Shown: positions 7,107-16,255 of the stretch, in pieces
Layout: the number at the start of each line of letters is the position of its first letter
Numbering within the stretch: the stretch's first letter is position 1
Assembly: GCA_002839095.1 (NCBI GenBank)
Contig: PGXL01000003.1
Location: forward strand, 1-64,000
Origin: Tenericutes bacterium HGW-Tenericutes-2
Lineage (GTDB): Bacteria > Bacillota_I > Bacilli_A > Acholeplasmatales > Acholeplasmataceae
Reading direction: 5' to 3'
Length of the DNA: 64,000 nt
Position numbers and translations under genes: made by a program
The notes under the pieces: model-generated
What the model saw: the letters and a program-made list of their open reading frames with translations, nothing else
Database searches by the model: none
Told to the model about the DNA's origin: nothing

Positions 7107-8300
7107 ATGATTATCAAACCTTCAATACGTTCGAATTTTTTCACCAATTGCCATCCATACGGATGTAGACAAAACGTATTCAATCAAATTCAAGAAGCTA
7201 AAGCCTTTGACAAGTTCGAAGGACCTAAAAACGCATTAATTATTGGTGGCTCATCAGGCTATGGACTTGCATCTAGAATTGCATTAGCATTCGGTGCTGG
7301 CTCAAACACACTCAATGTTTCATTTGAATCTGCACCAAAAGCAAAAAAGACTGGTACATCTGGTTGGTGGAATAATATCTATTTCCAAGAACTAGCTAAG
7401 GAAACCAATCATATTCACAAGGATTTTATCGGTGATGCATTCAGTAAGGAAATGAAAGAAAATGTGATGGAATATGCGAAAAAGCATTTAGGTAAATTTG
7501 ATTTAGTCATATATTCACTTGCGTCAGGTGGAAGATTGAATTATGAAACCAATGAAATTATCAAATCACACATCAAAACCATCGGTGAAGATGCTAAGGG
7601 AAAAACAATTGATATTCTAGATTTAGAAGTCAAAGAACTCGTAGTTACCTCAGCAACGGAACAAGAAGTTAAGGATACAGTCTATGTAATGGGTGGTTCA
7701 GATTGGCATGACTGGATTGACATACTTGATCAAAACGATTTATTAAATCCTGAAGCTAAAACTATTTCATACACCTATGTCGGTGGCCCAACAACAGAAA
7801 AAATTTATCGTGGTGGTACTGTTGGTAAAGCGAAAGAAGACTTAGAGCGTCACGCAGTCTTAATGAATGAATTGATGAAAAAGAAATATAATGGCGAAGC
7901 GTTAATCTCATCAAGTAAAGCAGTAGCGACTAAAGCAAGCGTCTATATTCCTTCAATGACCAACTACATTTCATGCTTATATGATGTCATGGTTAGAAAA
8001 GGCGTGCACGAATCCATATTAGAGCATAAATATAGATTATTCAAGGATATGATTTATGGCGATAAACGTATTGTTGATAGTCAAAACCGTATCAGAGTTG
8101 ACCATCTAGAGATGGAAGAGCATATTCAAAAAGAGACTGTTCATATGATGGAAACTATTTCTAATGAAGATCTACTTCAATTGAATGGTACAAAGCTTTT
8201 CTTAAGAGATATTTATCAAATCAATGGATTTGAATTTGATAATATCAACTATGATGATGATGTAGATATTGATCATTTAGCAGAACTACAACCAGAATAA
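7107..8300 (+). CDS. fabV: Enoyl-ACP/trans-2-enoyl-CoA reductase FabV
   Basis: A 397-residue NADH-dependent enoyl reductase that does the last step of fatty-acid elongation (or reduces crotonyl-CoA in the TER subgroup). The full FabV length is present, with the Rossmann motif GGSSGYGLASRIA near residue 47 and the extended Tyr-(x8)-Lys active site as Tyr234 and Lys243 in YRGGTVGKAK. GGAG lies upstream of the ATG, and a strong terminator follows. The fab operon at 29-38 kb has no enoyl reductase, so this gene probably completes that pathway from a separate transcript. FabV is insensitive to triclosan in several species. Confidence 0.93.
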   Translation: MIIKPSIRSNFFTNCHPYGCRQNVFNQIQEAKAFDKFEGPKNALIIGGSSGYGLASRIALAFGAGSNTLNVSFESAPKAKKTGTSGWWNNIYFQELAKETNHIHKDFIGDAFSKEMKENVMEYAKKHLGKFDLVIYSLASGGRLNYETNEIIKSHIKTIGEDAKGKTIDILDLEVKELVVTSATEQEVKDTVYVMGGSDWHDWIDILDQNDLLNPEAKTISYTYVGGPTTEKIYRGGTVGKAKEDLERHAVLMNELMKKKYNGEALISSSKAVATKASVYIPSMTNYISCLYDVMVRKGVHESILEHKYRLFKDMIYGDKRIVDSQNRIRVDHLEMEEHIQKETVHMMETISNEDLLQLNGTKLFLRDIYQINGFEFDNINYDDDVDIDHLAELQPE

Positions 8301-8316
8301 ATTATGTAATAACCTG

Positions 8317-8352
8317 AAAACAAGACCTTATCACTCGGTTTTGTTTTTTTTA
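8317..8352 (+). terminator. Rho-independent terminator after fabV
   Basis: An 11-base-pair stem (AAAACAAGACC with GGTTTTGTTTT) around a nine-base loop is followed by a T run. Confidence 0.85.
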
Positions 8353-8617
8353 TTAATCTTCTAGATTAACTATTAAATAGTTTACTTAATTGATTATTTG
8401 AAACAAATCATGAAAATAAATGAAAGAAATATGCAAAATATGTTGAACATCAAAGTAAAAGTAGTAAGATAATAGTAATTACTTTTTTAAAGTAAGACCA
8501 AAGCCTAAGAATTTGATTTTTATAATAACAAAAAAATGCACTGTGAATGTTTAGCAGTGGGAAAAATAAAAAGTGTAGTTGACGAATACTACAAAAATAA
8601 AAAAAAGGAGAATTGTA
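8353..8617 (+). other. Gene-free stretch with possible promoter and operators
   Basis: Together with the fabV terminator this makes a gap of about 317 bases without a long gene. Visible elements are ATTTG-AAA-CAAAT dyad symmetry (8396-8408), a weak promoter (TTGAAC 8443-8448 with GATAAT 8468-8473, spacer 19), a TTACTTT/AAAGTAA hairpin (about 8478-8495), and a CACTG/CAGTG hairpin (about 8540-8557). The last two would lie in the leader of the 8618 small ORF. No known RNA family is recognised. Confidence 0.35.
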
Positions 8618-8716
8618 ATGACGACAGAAAGAAAATGCATTAAAGATTTATTGGATTCAAATAGCAAAGTTTCAAAAGCATACCATTCTAAAGTTTGCAA
8701 AGAGGATATCTCATGA
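8618..8716 (+). CDS. 32-residue small ORF translationally coupled to the next gene
   Basis: A frame of 32 codons (starting MTTERKCIKDLLDSN) with a good AAGGAG ribosome site 7 bases before its ATG. Its TGA overlaps the ATG of the downstream flavoprotein gene in an ATGA overlap. That gene has only a modest GAGG of its own inside this frame, so coupled translation is likely. The peptide has two cysteines and no membrane segment. It could be a regulatory leader or a small partner protein; I recognise no family. Confidence 0.55.
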   Translation: MTTERKCIKDLLDSNSKVSKAYHSKVCKEDIS

Positions 8717-10164
8717 GTGAGCAAAGAATCCCAAGAATTATCCAAGGTGGAATGGGAGTTGGAATTTCAAGTTGGAGATTAGCAAGAACAGTTTCCATGG
8801 AAGGTGAGCTTGGTGTTATTTCAGGAACTGCAGTTGCATTAACATTGGCAAGAAAAATTATGGAACGAGTTGATGAAGAAGATGTGAATCGTGCATTAGA
8901 TGCATTCCCATTTCCAAAAATGGTTGAACGTATTCGTGCTAAATATGCACCATCAACGGATGAACAATTTAATAAAGACCGCTTTAAAGGAGTTCCGATG
9001 CCTACAATCGAATATTCTAAGGACTTATTAGAACTCACAGTTGTAGCATGCTTTGTAGAGGTTTATATGGCGAAATATGGACATGACGGTTTAGTTGGGA
9101 TGAATTTATTAGAAAAAATAGTAACTCCAACATTATCTTCACTTTATGGTGCACTTTTGGCTGGTGTAGATTATATATTAATGGGTGCAGGTATACCAAT
9201 TCGAATTCCTCAAGTACTTGATGAGCTTTCACAAAATAAAGATTCAAGTCTACCAGTGAAGGTAGCTGATGATGAAACAGGAGAAATCGTTTATTCAAGA
9301 TTTTCTCCAACAGCTTTTGCTGAAGGTGAAAATCTACCTAAGCTTAAGAGACCTAAGTTTTTAGCAATTGTGAGCTCAGCTCCACTTGCTCTTCATTTGC
9401 ACCGTTCACAATATGGTAGTCCAGATGGTTTTGTTGTTGAAATGCCTATTGCTGGTGGGCACAACGCACCACCAAGAGGAAAAATGCAGCTCAATGAAAA
9501 TGGAGAACCAATTTACGGAATACGCGATGAAGTCGATTTCCAAGCAATTCAAAATATAGGATTACCTTTCTATCTTGCAGGTGGATATGGTTCTCGTGAA
9601 CAATATGTCATGGCAACAAACCTAGGTGCTTCAGGGATTCAGGTTGGTACAGCCTTTGCATTCTGTGAAGAATCCGGCATGGAAAAATCACTTAAGCAAC
9701 GCATTATTGAAGCAGTTAAAAAGGGTTTAGGAAGAGTAAGAACTGACCCCTTAGCTTCACCAACAGGATTTCCCTTTAAGGTTGTTGAAATTGAAGGTAC
9801 AAACGGTATTCATGAAACAGCAGAAAAAAGACAAAGAATTTGTGACCTAGGGTACCTTAGAGAAGCTTATCGTAAGGAAAATGGTAACATCGGTTACAGA
9901 TGTCCTTCAGAACCTGTAGATGACTATGTGAAAAAAGGTGGAAAAATTGAAGAAACTGTTGGCAGAAGATGTCTTTGTAATGGACTTGTTTCAACGTTAG
10001 GATTAGGTCAAAAAAGAAGAAATGGAACAGAAGAAATTCCTATCGTAACAGCAGGAGATGATCTGAAATTCGTCCTACGTTTTCTTAAACCTGGACAGCT
10101 TAGTTATACAGCAAAAGATGTATTAAACATACTTTTAGGTAAAGATTTGAAGACAACGACCTAA
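8713..10164 (+). CDS. Nitronate monooxygenase-family flavoprotein, long form
   Basis: A 483-residue FMN-dependent TIM-barrel protein of the nitronate monooxygenase/FabK superfamily. The N-terminal RIIQGGMGVGIS, central GGHNAPP and LAGGYGSREQ motifs line the FMN site; the GGHN histidine is the usual catalytic base. It is about 120-150 residues longer than the classic enzymes, with a conserved C-terminal region rich in cysteine (GYRCPSEP, GRRCLCNG). Long forms of this type are commonly labelled nitronate monooxygenase without proof. FabK-type enoyl reductases share the fold, so an enoyl-reductase role is a weaker alternative. The start at 8713 is coupled to the 8618 small ORF. Confidence 0.75.
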   Translation: MSEQRIPRIIQGGMGVGISSWRLARTVSMEGELGVISGTAVALTLARKIMERVDEEDVNRALDAFPFPKMVERIRAKYAPSTDEQFNKDRFKGVPMPTIEYSKDLLELTVVACFVEVYMAKYGHDGLVGMNLLEKIVTPTLSSLYGALLAGVDYILMGAGIPIRIPQVLDELSQNKDSSLPVKVADDETGEIVYSRFSPTAFAEGENLPKLKRPKFLAIVSSAPLALHLHRSQYGSPDGFVVEMPIAGGHNAPPRGKMQLNENGEPIYGIRDEVDFQAIQNIGLPFYLAGGYGSREQYVMATNLGASGIQVGTAFAFCEESGMEKSLKQRIIEAVKKGLGRVRTDPLASPTGFPFKVVEIEGTNGIHETAEKRQRICDLGYLREAYRKENGNIGYRCPSEPVDDYVKKGGKIEETVGRRCLCNGLVSTLGLGQKRRNGTEEIPIVTAGDDLKFVLRFLKPGQLSYTAKDVLNILLGKDLKTTT

Positions 10165-10309
10165 ATCTATCAAATTTTCTTTATTAAAACGTAATATTTA
10201 TGTAATAAATTATTTAAGTATCTTATGTTATAATACAAATGGATTCATATCGAGTACATTAAATCATATCAAGCTTATAAGTAAAATATGAAGAAATGGA
10301 TGTGATGAA

Positions 10310-11230
10310 GTGAGTAATAGATATTTTAATTTAGCAACAGAAGAACTTAAAAAGAAATATGATATAGATATCATTTTTGATGTTATTCTAGGAAGAAAAG
10401 ATCGTGTCCTTCTCTATGGTGATATATCTGATAAAAATCACATTGAAATGAAGGTTATCTCTGGGACTTTAGAATATATTGGTCTACCAAACGGTCAATC
10501 GTTCATACTCTCAGAATTGTTGAATCATATTGATCTAACCAATAAGTACGCTGAGTTGTCAGGGAAGGGAAAATATCTTGACTATGTATATAGTGAACTC
10601 TTCAGTTTTCATAAAGAAATCGATGTAACTTTTCCAGTATTTATTGAGAAGAAGCGTAAATGGTTAAGATTTAATAATTTTCCTGTTGAGAAAAATAAGA
10701 ATGTGGTTACCTTCTTTGTTACAGATGTAACGGAGTTACTCGATAAAGAGGAGAAGTTATATGAAAAAACTCACAAAGATGCGCTAACAAATTTATATAA
10801 TAAATACTCCCTTGATTATCATTATGGTCAACGCTATCAATTGCCAAATTTCCATGCGATATATTTAGACTTAGATAATTTTAAAATCATGAATGATACA
10901 TATGGGCATGCAAGTGGAAATGAATTTCTAAGAAAGTTCTCTATAATATTAAAAACACATGAAACTGAAAAGAATAAATTTTACCGTATCGGTGGCGACG
11001 AATTTGTTGGATTGCTGTTCGAATCTGAAGAAAAAATAAGAGATATTACAAAAAACATTCTAGAGGAAACACGAAAAATCCAAATTCCTAATTGTGATAA
11101 AAATGTCACGGTATCCATTGGAATTATTCAAGCAACCAAAAGAGAAGACGTGATTCGTAAGGCTGATGATGTATTATACAAAGTGAAAGCGAATGGAAAA
11201 GATAATTACTTATATGAAATTGAAGTTTAA
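10310..11230 (+). CDS. Diguanylate cyclase with N-terminal PAS-like domain
   Basis: A 306-residue soluble protein. Residues about 1-145 look like a PAS-type sensor region ending in FFVTDVTEL. The GGDEF domain follows (KDALTNLYNK about 157-166), with an intact active-site loop RIGGDEF (GGDEF at 228-232). This predicts synthesis of c-di-GMP from two GTP. The product-inhibition I-site (RxxD before the loop) is absent. The start is a GTG at 10310 with only a weak ribosome site. A shared bidirectional terminator ends it. A second GGDEF protein lies at 54 kb. Confidence 0.88.
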   Translation: MSNRYFNLATEELKKKYDIDIIFDVILGRKDRVLLYGDISDKNHIEMKVISGTLEYIGLPNGQSFILSELLNHIDLTNKYAELSGKGKYLDYVYSELFSFHKEIDVTFPVFIEKKRKWLRFNNFPVEKNKNVVTFFVTDVTELLDKEEKLYEKTHKDALTNLYNKYSLDYHYGQRYQLPNFHAIYLDLDNFKIMNDTYGHASGNEFLRKFSIILKTHETEKNKFYRIGGDEFVGLLFESEEKIRDITKNILEETRKIQIPNCDKNVTVSIGIIQATKREDVIRKADDVLYKVKANGKDNYLYEIEV

Positions 11231-11242
11231 AAAAAACTTATA

Positions 11243-11280
11243 AAAAAGCAATGCCACAAACTGGCATTGCTCTTTTTTTA
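11243..11280. terminator. Bidirectional terminator
   Basis: A ten-base stem AGCAATGCCA/TGGCATTGCT is flanked by A and T runs. It serves the diguanylate cyclase gene and the convergent metallochaperone gene. Confidence 0.88.
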
Positions 11281-11499
11281 CAATTCTTTAGATTTAACTG
11301 CTTTGTATCCAAGTCTTGCAACTTGATCAACAATTAATTTATCATTGACTGCATTCTCATCGTAGGTAATGAATACTTTGCTGCTACCTAATTCAACATT
11401 TACCTCTGAAACACCTTTTGTTTTCTTGAGAATATTATTTATTCCCATCGAGCAGCTAACGCAATGCATCCCGATAACATCATACTCTGCTTTTTTCAT
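11278..11499 (-). CDS. CopZ-like heavy-metal-associated (HMA) protein
   Basis: A 73-residue single HMA domain, the usual size of copper chaperones such as CopZ. The metal loop is GMHCVSC, with Cys13 and Cys16 binding Cu(I) or a similar soft metal. The start at 11499 is chosen because GGAGG lies 8 bases upstream; a longer frame from 11565 lacks this. No copper ATPase or CsoR/CopY regulator adjoins it in the window. Mercury or zinc transfer is a less likely alternative. Confidence 0.85.
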   Translation of the reverse strand: MKKAEYDVIGMHCVSCSMGINNILKKTKGVSEVNVELGSSKVFITYDENAVNDKLIVDQVARLGYKAVKSKEL

Positions 11500-11648
11500 A
11501 TATATACCTCCAGGTTCTTTTTTATTTATCACCTCTATAACACATCTTTTTACAAAAAAAGTCAAATTATATGACTTAATTTTAGTAATTTGATGATGTT
11601 AATCAAGTATCTCATATATAATAAAAGTAAGGCGTTTTGGAGGACTAC

Positions 11649-12875
11649 ATGAGAAAATCTATTTATCTTATTATTTTCTTCTTTTTTATTCAAGGAATCA
11701 TACACAACATAGGACATCCTGTTACTCCAGCGTTCGTTAGAGGGCTAGAAATACCAGATTACATGTTTGGTGTTTTTTTTGCTGCTATGAGTCTTGGATT
11801 AATGATTGGTTCTCCACTTTGGGGTATATTATCTGACCAAGGAAGAAGAAAATTATATATTGCATTAGGTTTATCTATTTATAGCATTGGACAATTCTTT
11901 TTTGCATACAGTGGTGATGCTTTATGGATGGTAGTTTTTCGATTGATTGCGGGATTTGGAGTTGGTAGTGCACTAACTATTTTCACATCTCAAATTATCG
12001 AACAATCAGAATTTAAAGATAGAGCCAAGCATTTAGCCTTTGCTGCAGCGTCCTCAACACTTGGTGCTTCCTTAGGATATTATATCGGTGGATTTATCTC
12101 TACAAATCCGACAATGGTAAATTTATTAGGAACATCTGACTTAAGAATGATCTTTATAATTCAGGTTATATCTAATATTTTATACACTTTACTGATTGTA
12201 ATACTCTTAAAAAAAGAAAAAAATGTTATTTCAACTATGAAGAAACCATCTATGATAGCAGGATTAAAGGAAATTACTAAGATTGATAAATCATTACTGA
12301 TTTTCCTTATATCGCTAACTTTTATGACGATTGGAAGTATAAACGTTTCGAAATATTTAGATGTCTATTTTGATGAATTAAACTATAATCCTCAACAGCT
12401 AGGAACATTTGTGATGGCTACAGGAGTTGTCTCCTTAATTTCAAGTATATTCTTAGTACCTTATTTTGCAAAAGTTAAAAAGCAATTAAAGCTCATTGGT
12501 ATAATACACCTCATTTGTGCAGCAATTATTTTTTATTCCTTTAGAGCGAGTAACTTCTTATTGATTATGTATACAATCTTTATGATTTATGTAGTTCTAA
12601 AAACGATTTATCAACCTCTAGAGCAAAGTTATATTGCAAATCAAGCTACCAATAATAAATATGGTAGTATCATGGGGCTAAGACAGTCATTTGTTTCATT
12701 CGGAATGGTGTTGGGACCCTTATTAGGTGGTTACCTATTTAATATTCACCCACTTGTGTTATTTGATTTTAGTGCAATATCCTTTATCATTGGTGTACTG
12801 CTACTCATATGGGTGTTTGCACTTGAGCAAAAAAAGAAGCTAGAAAAAGATGTGAATCAAGGTGTTTTATTATAA
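11649..12875 (+). CDS. MFS transporter, 12 membrane segments
   Basis: A 408-residue major facilitator. The loop between segments 2 and 3 carries motif A as GILSDQGRRK, and the first half has the R-x-x-x-G-x-G motif B region (RLIAGFGVGSA) typical of drug:H+ antiporters such as TetA or MdtG-like exporters. The substrate is unknown. GGAGG lies 6 bases before the ATG at 11649, and TATAAT lies at 11617-11622. The GDPD gene follows after 27 bases and may be co-transcribed. Confidence 0.85.
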   Translation: MRKSIYLIIFFFFIQGIIHNIGHPVTPAFVRGLEIPDYMFGVFFAAMSLGLMIGSPLWGILSDQGRRKLYIALGLSIYSIGQFFFAYSGDALWMVVFRLIAGFGVGSALTIFTSQIIEQSEFKDRAKHLAFAAASSTLGASLGYYIGGFISTNPTMVNLLGTSDLRMIFIIQVISNILYTLLIVILLKKEKNVISTMKKPSMIAGLKEITKIDKSLLIFLISLTFMTIGSINVSKYLDVYFDELNYNPQQLGTFVMATGVVSLISSIFLVPYFAKVKKQLKLIGIIHLICAAIIFYSFRASNFLLIMYTIFMIYVVLKTIYQPLEQSYIANQATNNKYGSIMGLRQSFVSFGMVLGPLLGGYLFNIHPLVLFDFSAISFIIGVLLLIWVFALEQKKKLEKDVNQGVLL

Positions 12876-12902
12876 ATTGAAAGGTTAATAAGGACAGTTT
12901 AG

Positions 12903-13937
12903 ATGAGAAGAATAGGACCTGTAAAAAGAGCACTCATTGTTTTATTATTCATATATTTAATATTTGTATTTTTACCTAAACCAGATAATGCGAATGGAGA
13001 TAATCCATTAAGAATAGAAGCTAATGAGAGACCTTTTTTGATTGCTCATGGTGGTGGAAATCATGAATTTCCAGATAATACGCTAGAAGCTTTTTATCAC
13101 GCTTATTCTATTGATTCCAATGTAATGATGGAAACGGATGTGAGCTTAACTAAGGATGGTGTAATTATCCTGTCACACGATACGACTCTTGATCGCAAGA
13201 CAACCTTAACCAATGCTTTAATCATTGAAACCAATTATAGTGATTTAGTATCTAATGAAATAGATTTTAGCTATCATAATGATGTTGTTCCTAACTCTAA
13301 CGGATTTAATGTATCAGGTATTTTAAAGCCCTATAAAAATTATATGGGTGAATCTGTAACACCACTAGATATTACTTATCCAATGGGTGTTGCTCCTAGA
13401 CACAATCAAAAATTTCTAGTTACATCCCTAGAGGACTTAATTAAGGCATTCCCAAATAACTATCTGAATGTTGAGATCAAGCAATATGACGAAGTAGGGC
13501 TTGAAGCATTAGATAAAGTTTTGGAATTAATGGCTTTATTAGATGAGGAGTATAAAACTTTTGATAGAATTGTTTTAGCATCCTTTCATGAAGAAATCTT
13601 CCAAAAAATGCTTCAGTATAAAAAAACAGATTATCCAGAATTGAAAGTTTCTCCAGAAACCAATTCAGTCATCAAGTTTTATGCACTCCAACTTACTGGA
13701 CTTAGTTTTTTCTATAGAGATCAAGTGCATGTGCTTCAGCTACCAACTGTCCAATATGGATTAAGTCTTTCAACAAAGAGACTCATTCGCAATGCACATA
13801 AGAATAATATAGCAGTTCATTATTGGACCATTGATGATCCGGACGAGATGAGACGTTTAATTGAAAATGGAGCAGATGGTATCATGACCAATAGACCTTC
13901 TGTATTAAAGGAAGTATTAGACGAAATGTATCCTTAA
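12903..13937 (+). CDS. Membrane-anchored glycerophosphodiester phosphodiesterase
   Basis: A 344-residue protein with one N-terminal membrane segment (residues about 8-25), then a GDPD TIM-barrel domain. Active-site motifs are visible: IAHGGGNHEFPDNT (catalytic His, with the usual Arg replaced by Gly in HGGG), METDVSLTKDG, SHDTTLDR (second His) and VEIKQ. The family hydrolyses glycerophosphodiesters to glycerol-3-phosphate and an alcohol. The anchor suggests action at the outer membrane face on lipid head groups or teichoic-acid-like polymers. The HGGG variant of the HRG motif is worth noting. It follows the MFS gene closely. Confidence 0.87.
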   Translation: MRRIGPVKRALIVLLFIYLIFVFLPKPDNANGDNPLRIEANERPFLIAHGGGNHEFPDNTLEAFYHAYSIDSNVMMETDVSLTKDGVIILSHDTTLDRKTTLTNALIIETNYSDLVSNEIDFSYHNDVVPNSNGFNVSGILKPYKNYMGESVTPLDITYPMGVAPRHNQKFLVTSLEDLIKAFPNNYLNVEIKQYDEVGLEALDKVLELMALLDEEYKTFDRIVLASFHEEIFQKMLQYKKTDYPELKVSPETNSVIKFYALQLTGLSFFYRDQVHVLQLPTVQYGLSLSTKRLIRNAHKNNIAVHYWTIDDPDEMRRLIENGADGIMTNRPSVLKEVLDEMYP

Positions 13938-13966
13938 AAGGTGAGTAAATCTCACTTTTTTTTATT
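13936..13966 (+). terminator. Terminator after the GDPD gene
   Basis: A GTGAG/CTCAC stem with flanking A/T extension and a T run. Confidence 0.75.
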
Positions 13967-14024
13967 TAAAACAACTTACTTTATAGGAATTATGATAAGA
14001 TACATTTAATTAGGGGGTGATTCG

Positions 14025-14732
14025 ATGAAAAAATATATAATCTTTTTATTTATATTTTTATCTTTATTTATAGTATCAGCTTGCAAAACTGAAACTAATT
14101 TTTCATCTCGTCCTGTTGGTTATGGACTTGTGGATTCTGATCATGTAGCCAGTTTATCTTTCGATTATATGAGTGTAAGACCAAATAATCCAAACTCATT
14201 TATGTTTAATGTTTATGCCTTACCGCACAAATGGGCACAGGTAAAGGTAGATGATGAGTTTGATATCAATAATCCAAATATTGAAAAGCTTGTTGATGGT
14301 TATTTAGTTAGATATTTTGCTAAATATATCATGGTTGATAATGAAATGTATACGCTTGTCGTAGATTCATCAACAAATCCAAAGGGTGTTAGCTATCAAA
14401 ATAGTGAAGGTATTGATATCATTGATTTAATGATTGATGAAGAAGCTGCGAAAATCTATATTGAAGCAGTAGAAGCTAACAATGTCTATATCGTTACTGA
14501 AGAACGTCTTTTATATGATCATTATCAAAGTATTTTAATTATTGATGAGAGTTCACATCCTATCGTTGTTAGTAGAAGAGGACTCCAAGTATCCTATGTT
14601 GGCGAAAATGATACTATGCCTGAATTTTGGCAAAACTTCAGAGGATATGATCGTGAATTAACCAACCAATTATTTGATAGAGCATTAGCAAAGGCATTTG
14701 ATGCAGAGTACAAAACTCAAGAGTATAAATAA
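14025..14732 (+). CDS. Hypothetical lipoprotein
   Basis: A 235-residue secreted lipoprotein: a basic start, a hydrophobic core and lipobox VSAC with Cys20 lipidated. The mature part is rich in Asp, Tyr and Asn and shows no family I recognise. The ribosome site GGGGG lies 7 bases before the ATG. It has its own terminator, so it is probably monocistronic. It should sit on the outer face of the membrane. Confidence 0.75.
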   Translation: MKKYIIFLFIFLSLFIVSACKTETNFSSRPVGYGLVDSDHVASLSFDYMSVRPNNPNSFMFNVYALPHKWAQVKVDDEFDINNPNIEKLVDGYLVRYFAKYIMVDNEMYTLVVDSSTNPKGVSYQNSEGIDIIDLMIDEEAAKIYIEAVEANNVYIVTEERLLYDHYQSILIIDESSHPIVVSRRGLQVSYVGENDTMPEFWQNFRGYDRELTNQLFDRALAKAFDAEYKTQEYK

Positions 14733-14757
14733 AATCGAAGGAACTTCGTTTATAATG

Positions 14758-14790
14758 TAAAAAAGCATGAAAAAAATCATGCTTTTTTTG
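14758..14790 (+). terminator. Terminator after the lipoprotein gene
   Basis: AAAAGCATGA and TCATGCTTTT form a stem with an A-rich loop and a T7 tail. Confidence 0.85.
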
Positions 14791-14801
14791 TATTCTTTAC
14801 C

Positions 14802-14830
14802 TTGATATAAAAGCGCTTTCATGTTACAAT
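14802..14830 (+). promoter_or_regulatory. Serine-operon promoter with cre-like box in the spacer
   Basis: TTGATA (14802-14807) and TACAAT (14825-14830) are separated by exactly 17 bases. The spacer holds TAAAAGCGCTTTCA (14808-14821), one base off the palindromic CcpA/cre sequence TGAAAGCGCTTTCA. A repressor bound here would block RNA polymerase directly. About 170 bases of untranslated leader follow before the DUF1015 start. Confidence 0.7.
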
Positions 14831-15002
14831 GAGTTTAGTCAAGCTACACACGTTTCTTATCAAATTTTTTCAGTATGAAAACCATATTCAATCACATAAA
14901 AAAGGGAAACCGATATCAATATGCGATTCACAAAAAATTTCCAACCAATTGAATCAATTAAAATTACATAAAGCTCTAGGAAAGGAAAAGGGAGTTATTT
15001 TT

Positions 15003-16253
15003 ATGCCGCTAAATGACAAACAAAAACCAATTCATTTACCCGAAATGCTACTACCGAAAAGGTCGATCGATCTTTCAAAATGGGCAGTAGTGGCTTGTGA
15101 CCAATTCACAAGTCAACCTTCATACTGGAAGGAACTCAAGCGCTATATCGATGATGCGCCATCAACCTACAACATGATATTACCTGAGGTCTATCTAGAA
15201 CAGATGGATGAAAAAATGATTGAAAAGATCAATCAAACGATGAATGAGTATATTGCAAGTGACGTTTTAGAGTCTATTGGTGAATCAATGATGCTTATTG
15301 AACGATCAACAGATTTAACTAATAAACGTTTAGGTTTGATCCTAGCAATTGATTTAGAAAATTATGATTACAGTGAACATTCAAAGCCATTAATCCGTAC
15401 CACCGAGAAAACCATTATTGAACGCATTCCACCTCGTGTTAAAATTAGAAAGAATGCTCCACTTGAGCTTTCACATGTTATGCTATTAATGAACGATTCG
15501 AAGCAACATATTATTGAAAAGCTCTATGAAAAAAGAGATACCTTCATAAAGAAATACGATTTCGTACTCAATATGATGGGGGGACATCTCAGAGGCTATC
15601 AAATCACGGATTGTGACGAAATAATTAAGGACTTCTATAATCTTATTGAAGATCCAAATGATCCAATGCTATTTGTTGTAGGAGATGGCAATCATAGTCT
15701 TGCAACAGCTAAGGCGCATTGGGAAGAAGTGAAAAAGAGCTTAACAGCTAAGGAGCAAGACAATCATCCTGCAAGATTTGCTATGGTTGAAGTTGTAAAT
15801 ATTTATGATCCAGGTCTTCATTTTGAAGGCATACACCGTGTTTTATTTAATGCAGACAAAAGCTTTTTGATTGATATGTTTCATGCAGTTGATAAAGAAA
15901 AGGATACATGGGTCTATACCAATGAAATTGGTCAGCAGCAGTTTTTTATTCCAAGAAATACCGCAGATGCCTATGAACAGATTCAATCATTCATAGACGA
16001 TTATTTGAGTAAGCATAAGGAAACAACCATTGACTACATTCATGGAGATGATGAACTGATAGAGGTTTGCAACAGTCATCCAGGCAGTATCGGCATTAAA
16101 ATGCCTACGATAGAAAAGAAGGATTTATTCCCATTTATTCAAACTGGCAAGGTATTACCTAGAAAATCATTTTCTATGGGATGTGCAACAGCCAAACGTT
16201 ATTATTTAGAAAGCCGATGGATTAAAAAAGAAAATACAAAGGGAGGAAAATAA
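15003..16253 (+). CDS. DUF1015 family protein of the serine operon
   Basis: A 416-residue protein matching the usual DUF1015 length. Conserved segments include WAVVACDQFTSQPSYW near the start, GGHLRGY and GDGNHSLATAKAHWE. The biochemical function is unknown. The family is often found next to serA and serC, as here: serC begins 3 bases after its stop. The ATG at 15003 is supported by AAGGGAG 8 bases upstream; an in-frame ATG at 14829 lies inside the promoter -10 and cannot be used from that promoter. No serB phosphatase gene is nearby, so a link to the phosphoserine step is a reasonable but untested idea. Confidence 0.85.
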   Translation: MPLNDKQKPIHLPEMLLPKRSIDLSKWAVVACDQFTSQPSYWKELKRYIDDAPSTYNMILPEVYLEQMDEKMIEKINQTMNEYIASDVLESIGESMMLIERSTDLTNKRLGLILAIDLENYDYSEHSKPLIRTTEKTIIERIPPRVKIRKNAPLELSHVMLLMNDSKQHIIEKLYEKRDTFIKKYDFVLNMMGGHLRGYQITDCDEIIKDFYNLIEDPNDPMLFVVGDGNHSLATAKAHWEEVKKSLTAKEQDNHPARFAMVEVVNIYDPGLHFEGIHRVLFNADKSFLIDMFHAVDKEKDTWVYTNEIGQQQFFIPRNTADAYEQIQSFIDDYLSKHKETTIDYIHGDDELIEVCNSHPGSIGIKMPTIEKKDLFPFIQTGKVLPRKSFSMGCATAKRYYLESRWIKKENTKGGK

Positions 16254-16255
16254 GA

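Noticed and set aside
14829-15002. A 58-residue N-terminal extension of the DUF1015 protein from the ATG at 14829
   Set aside because: That ATG overlaps the promoter -10 box, has no ribosome site and encodes an atypical sequence; the ATG at 15003 has AAGGGAG and gives the normal family length.
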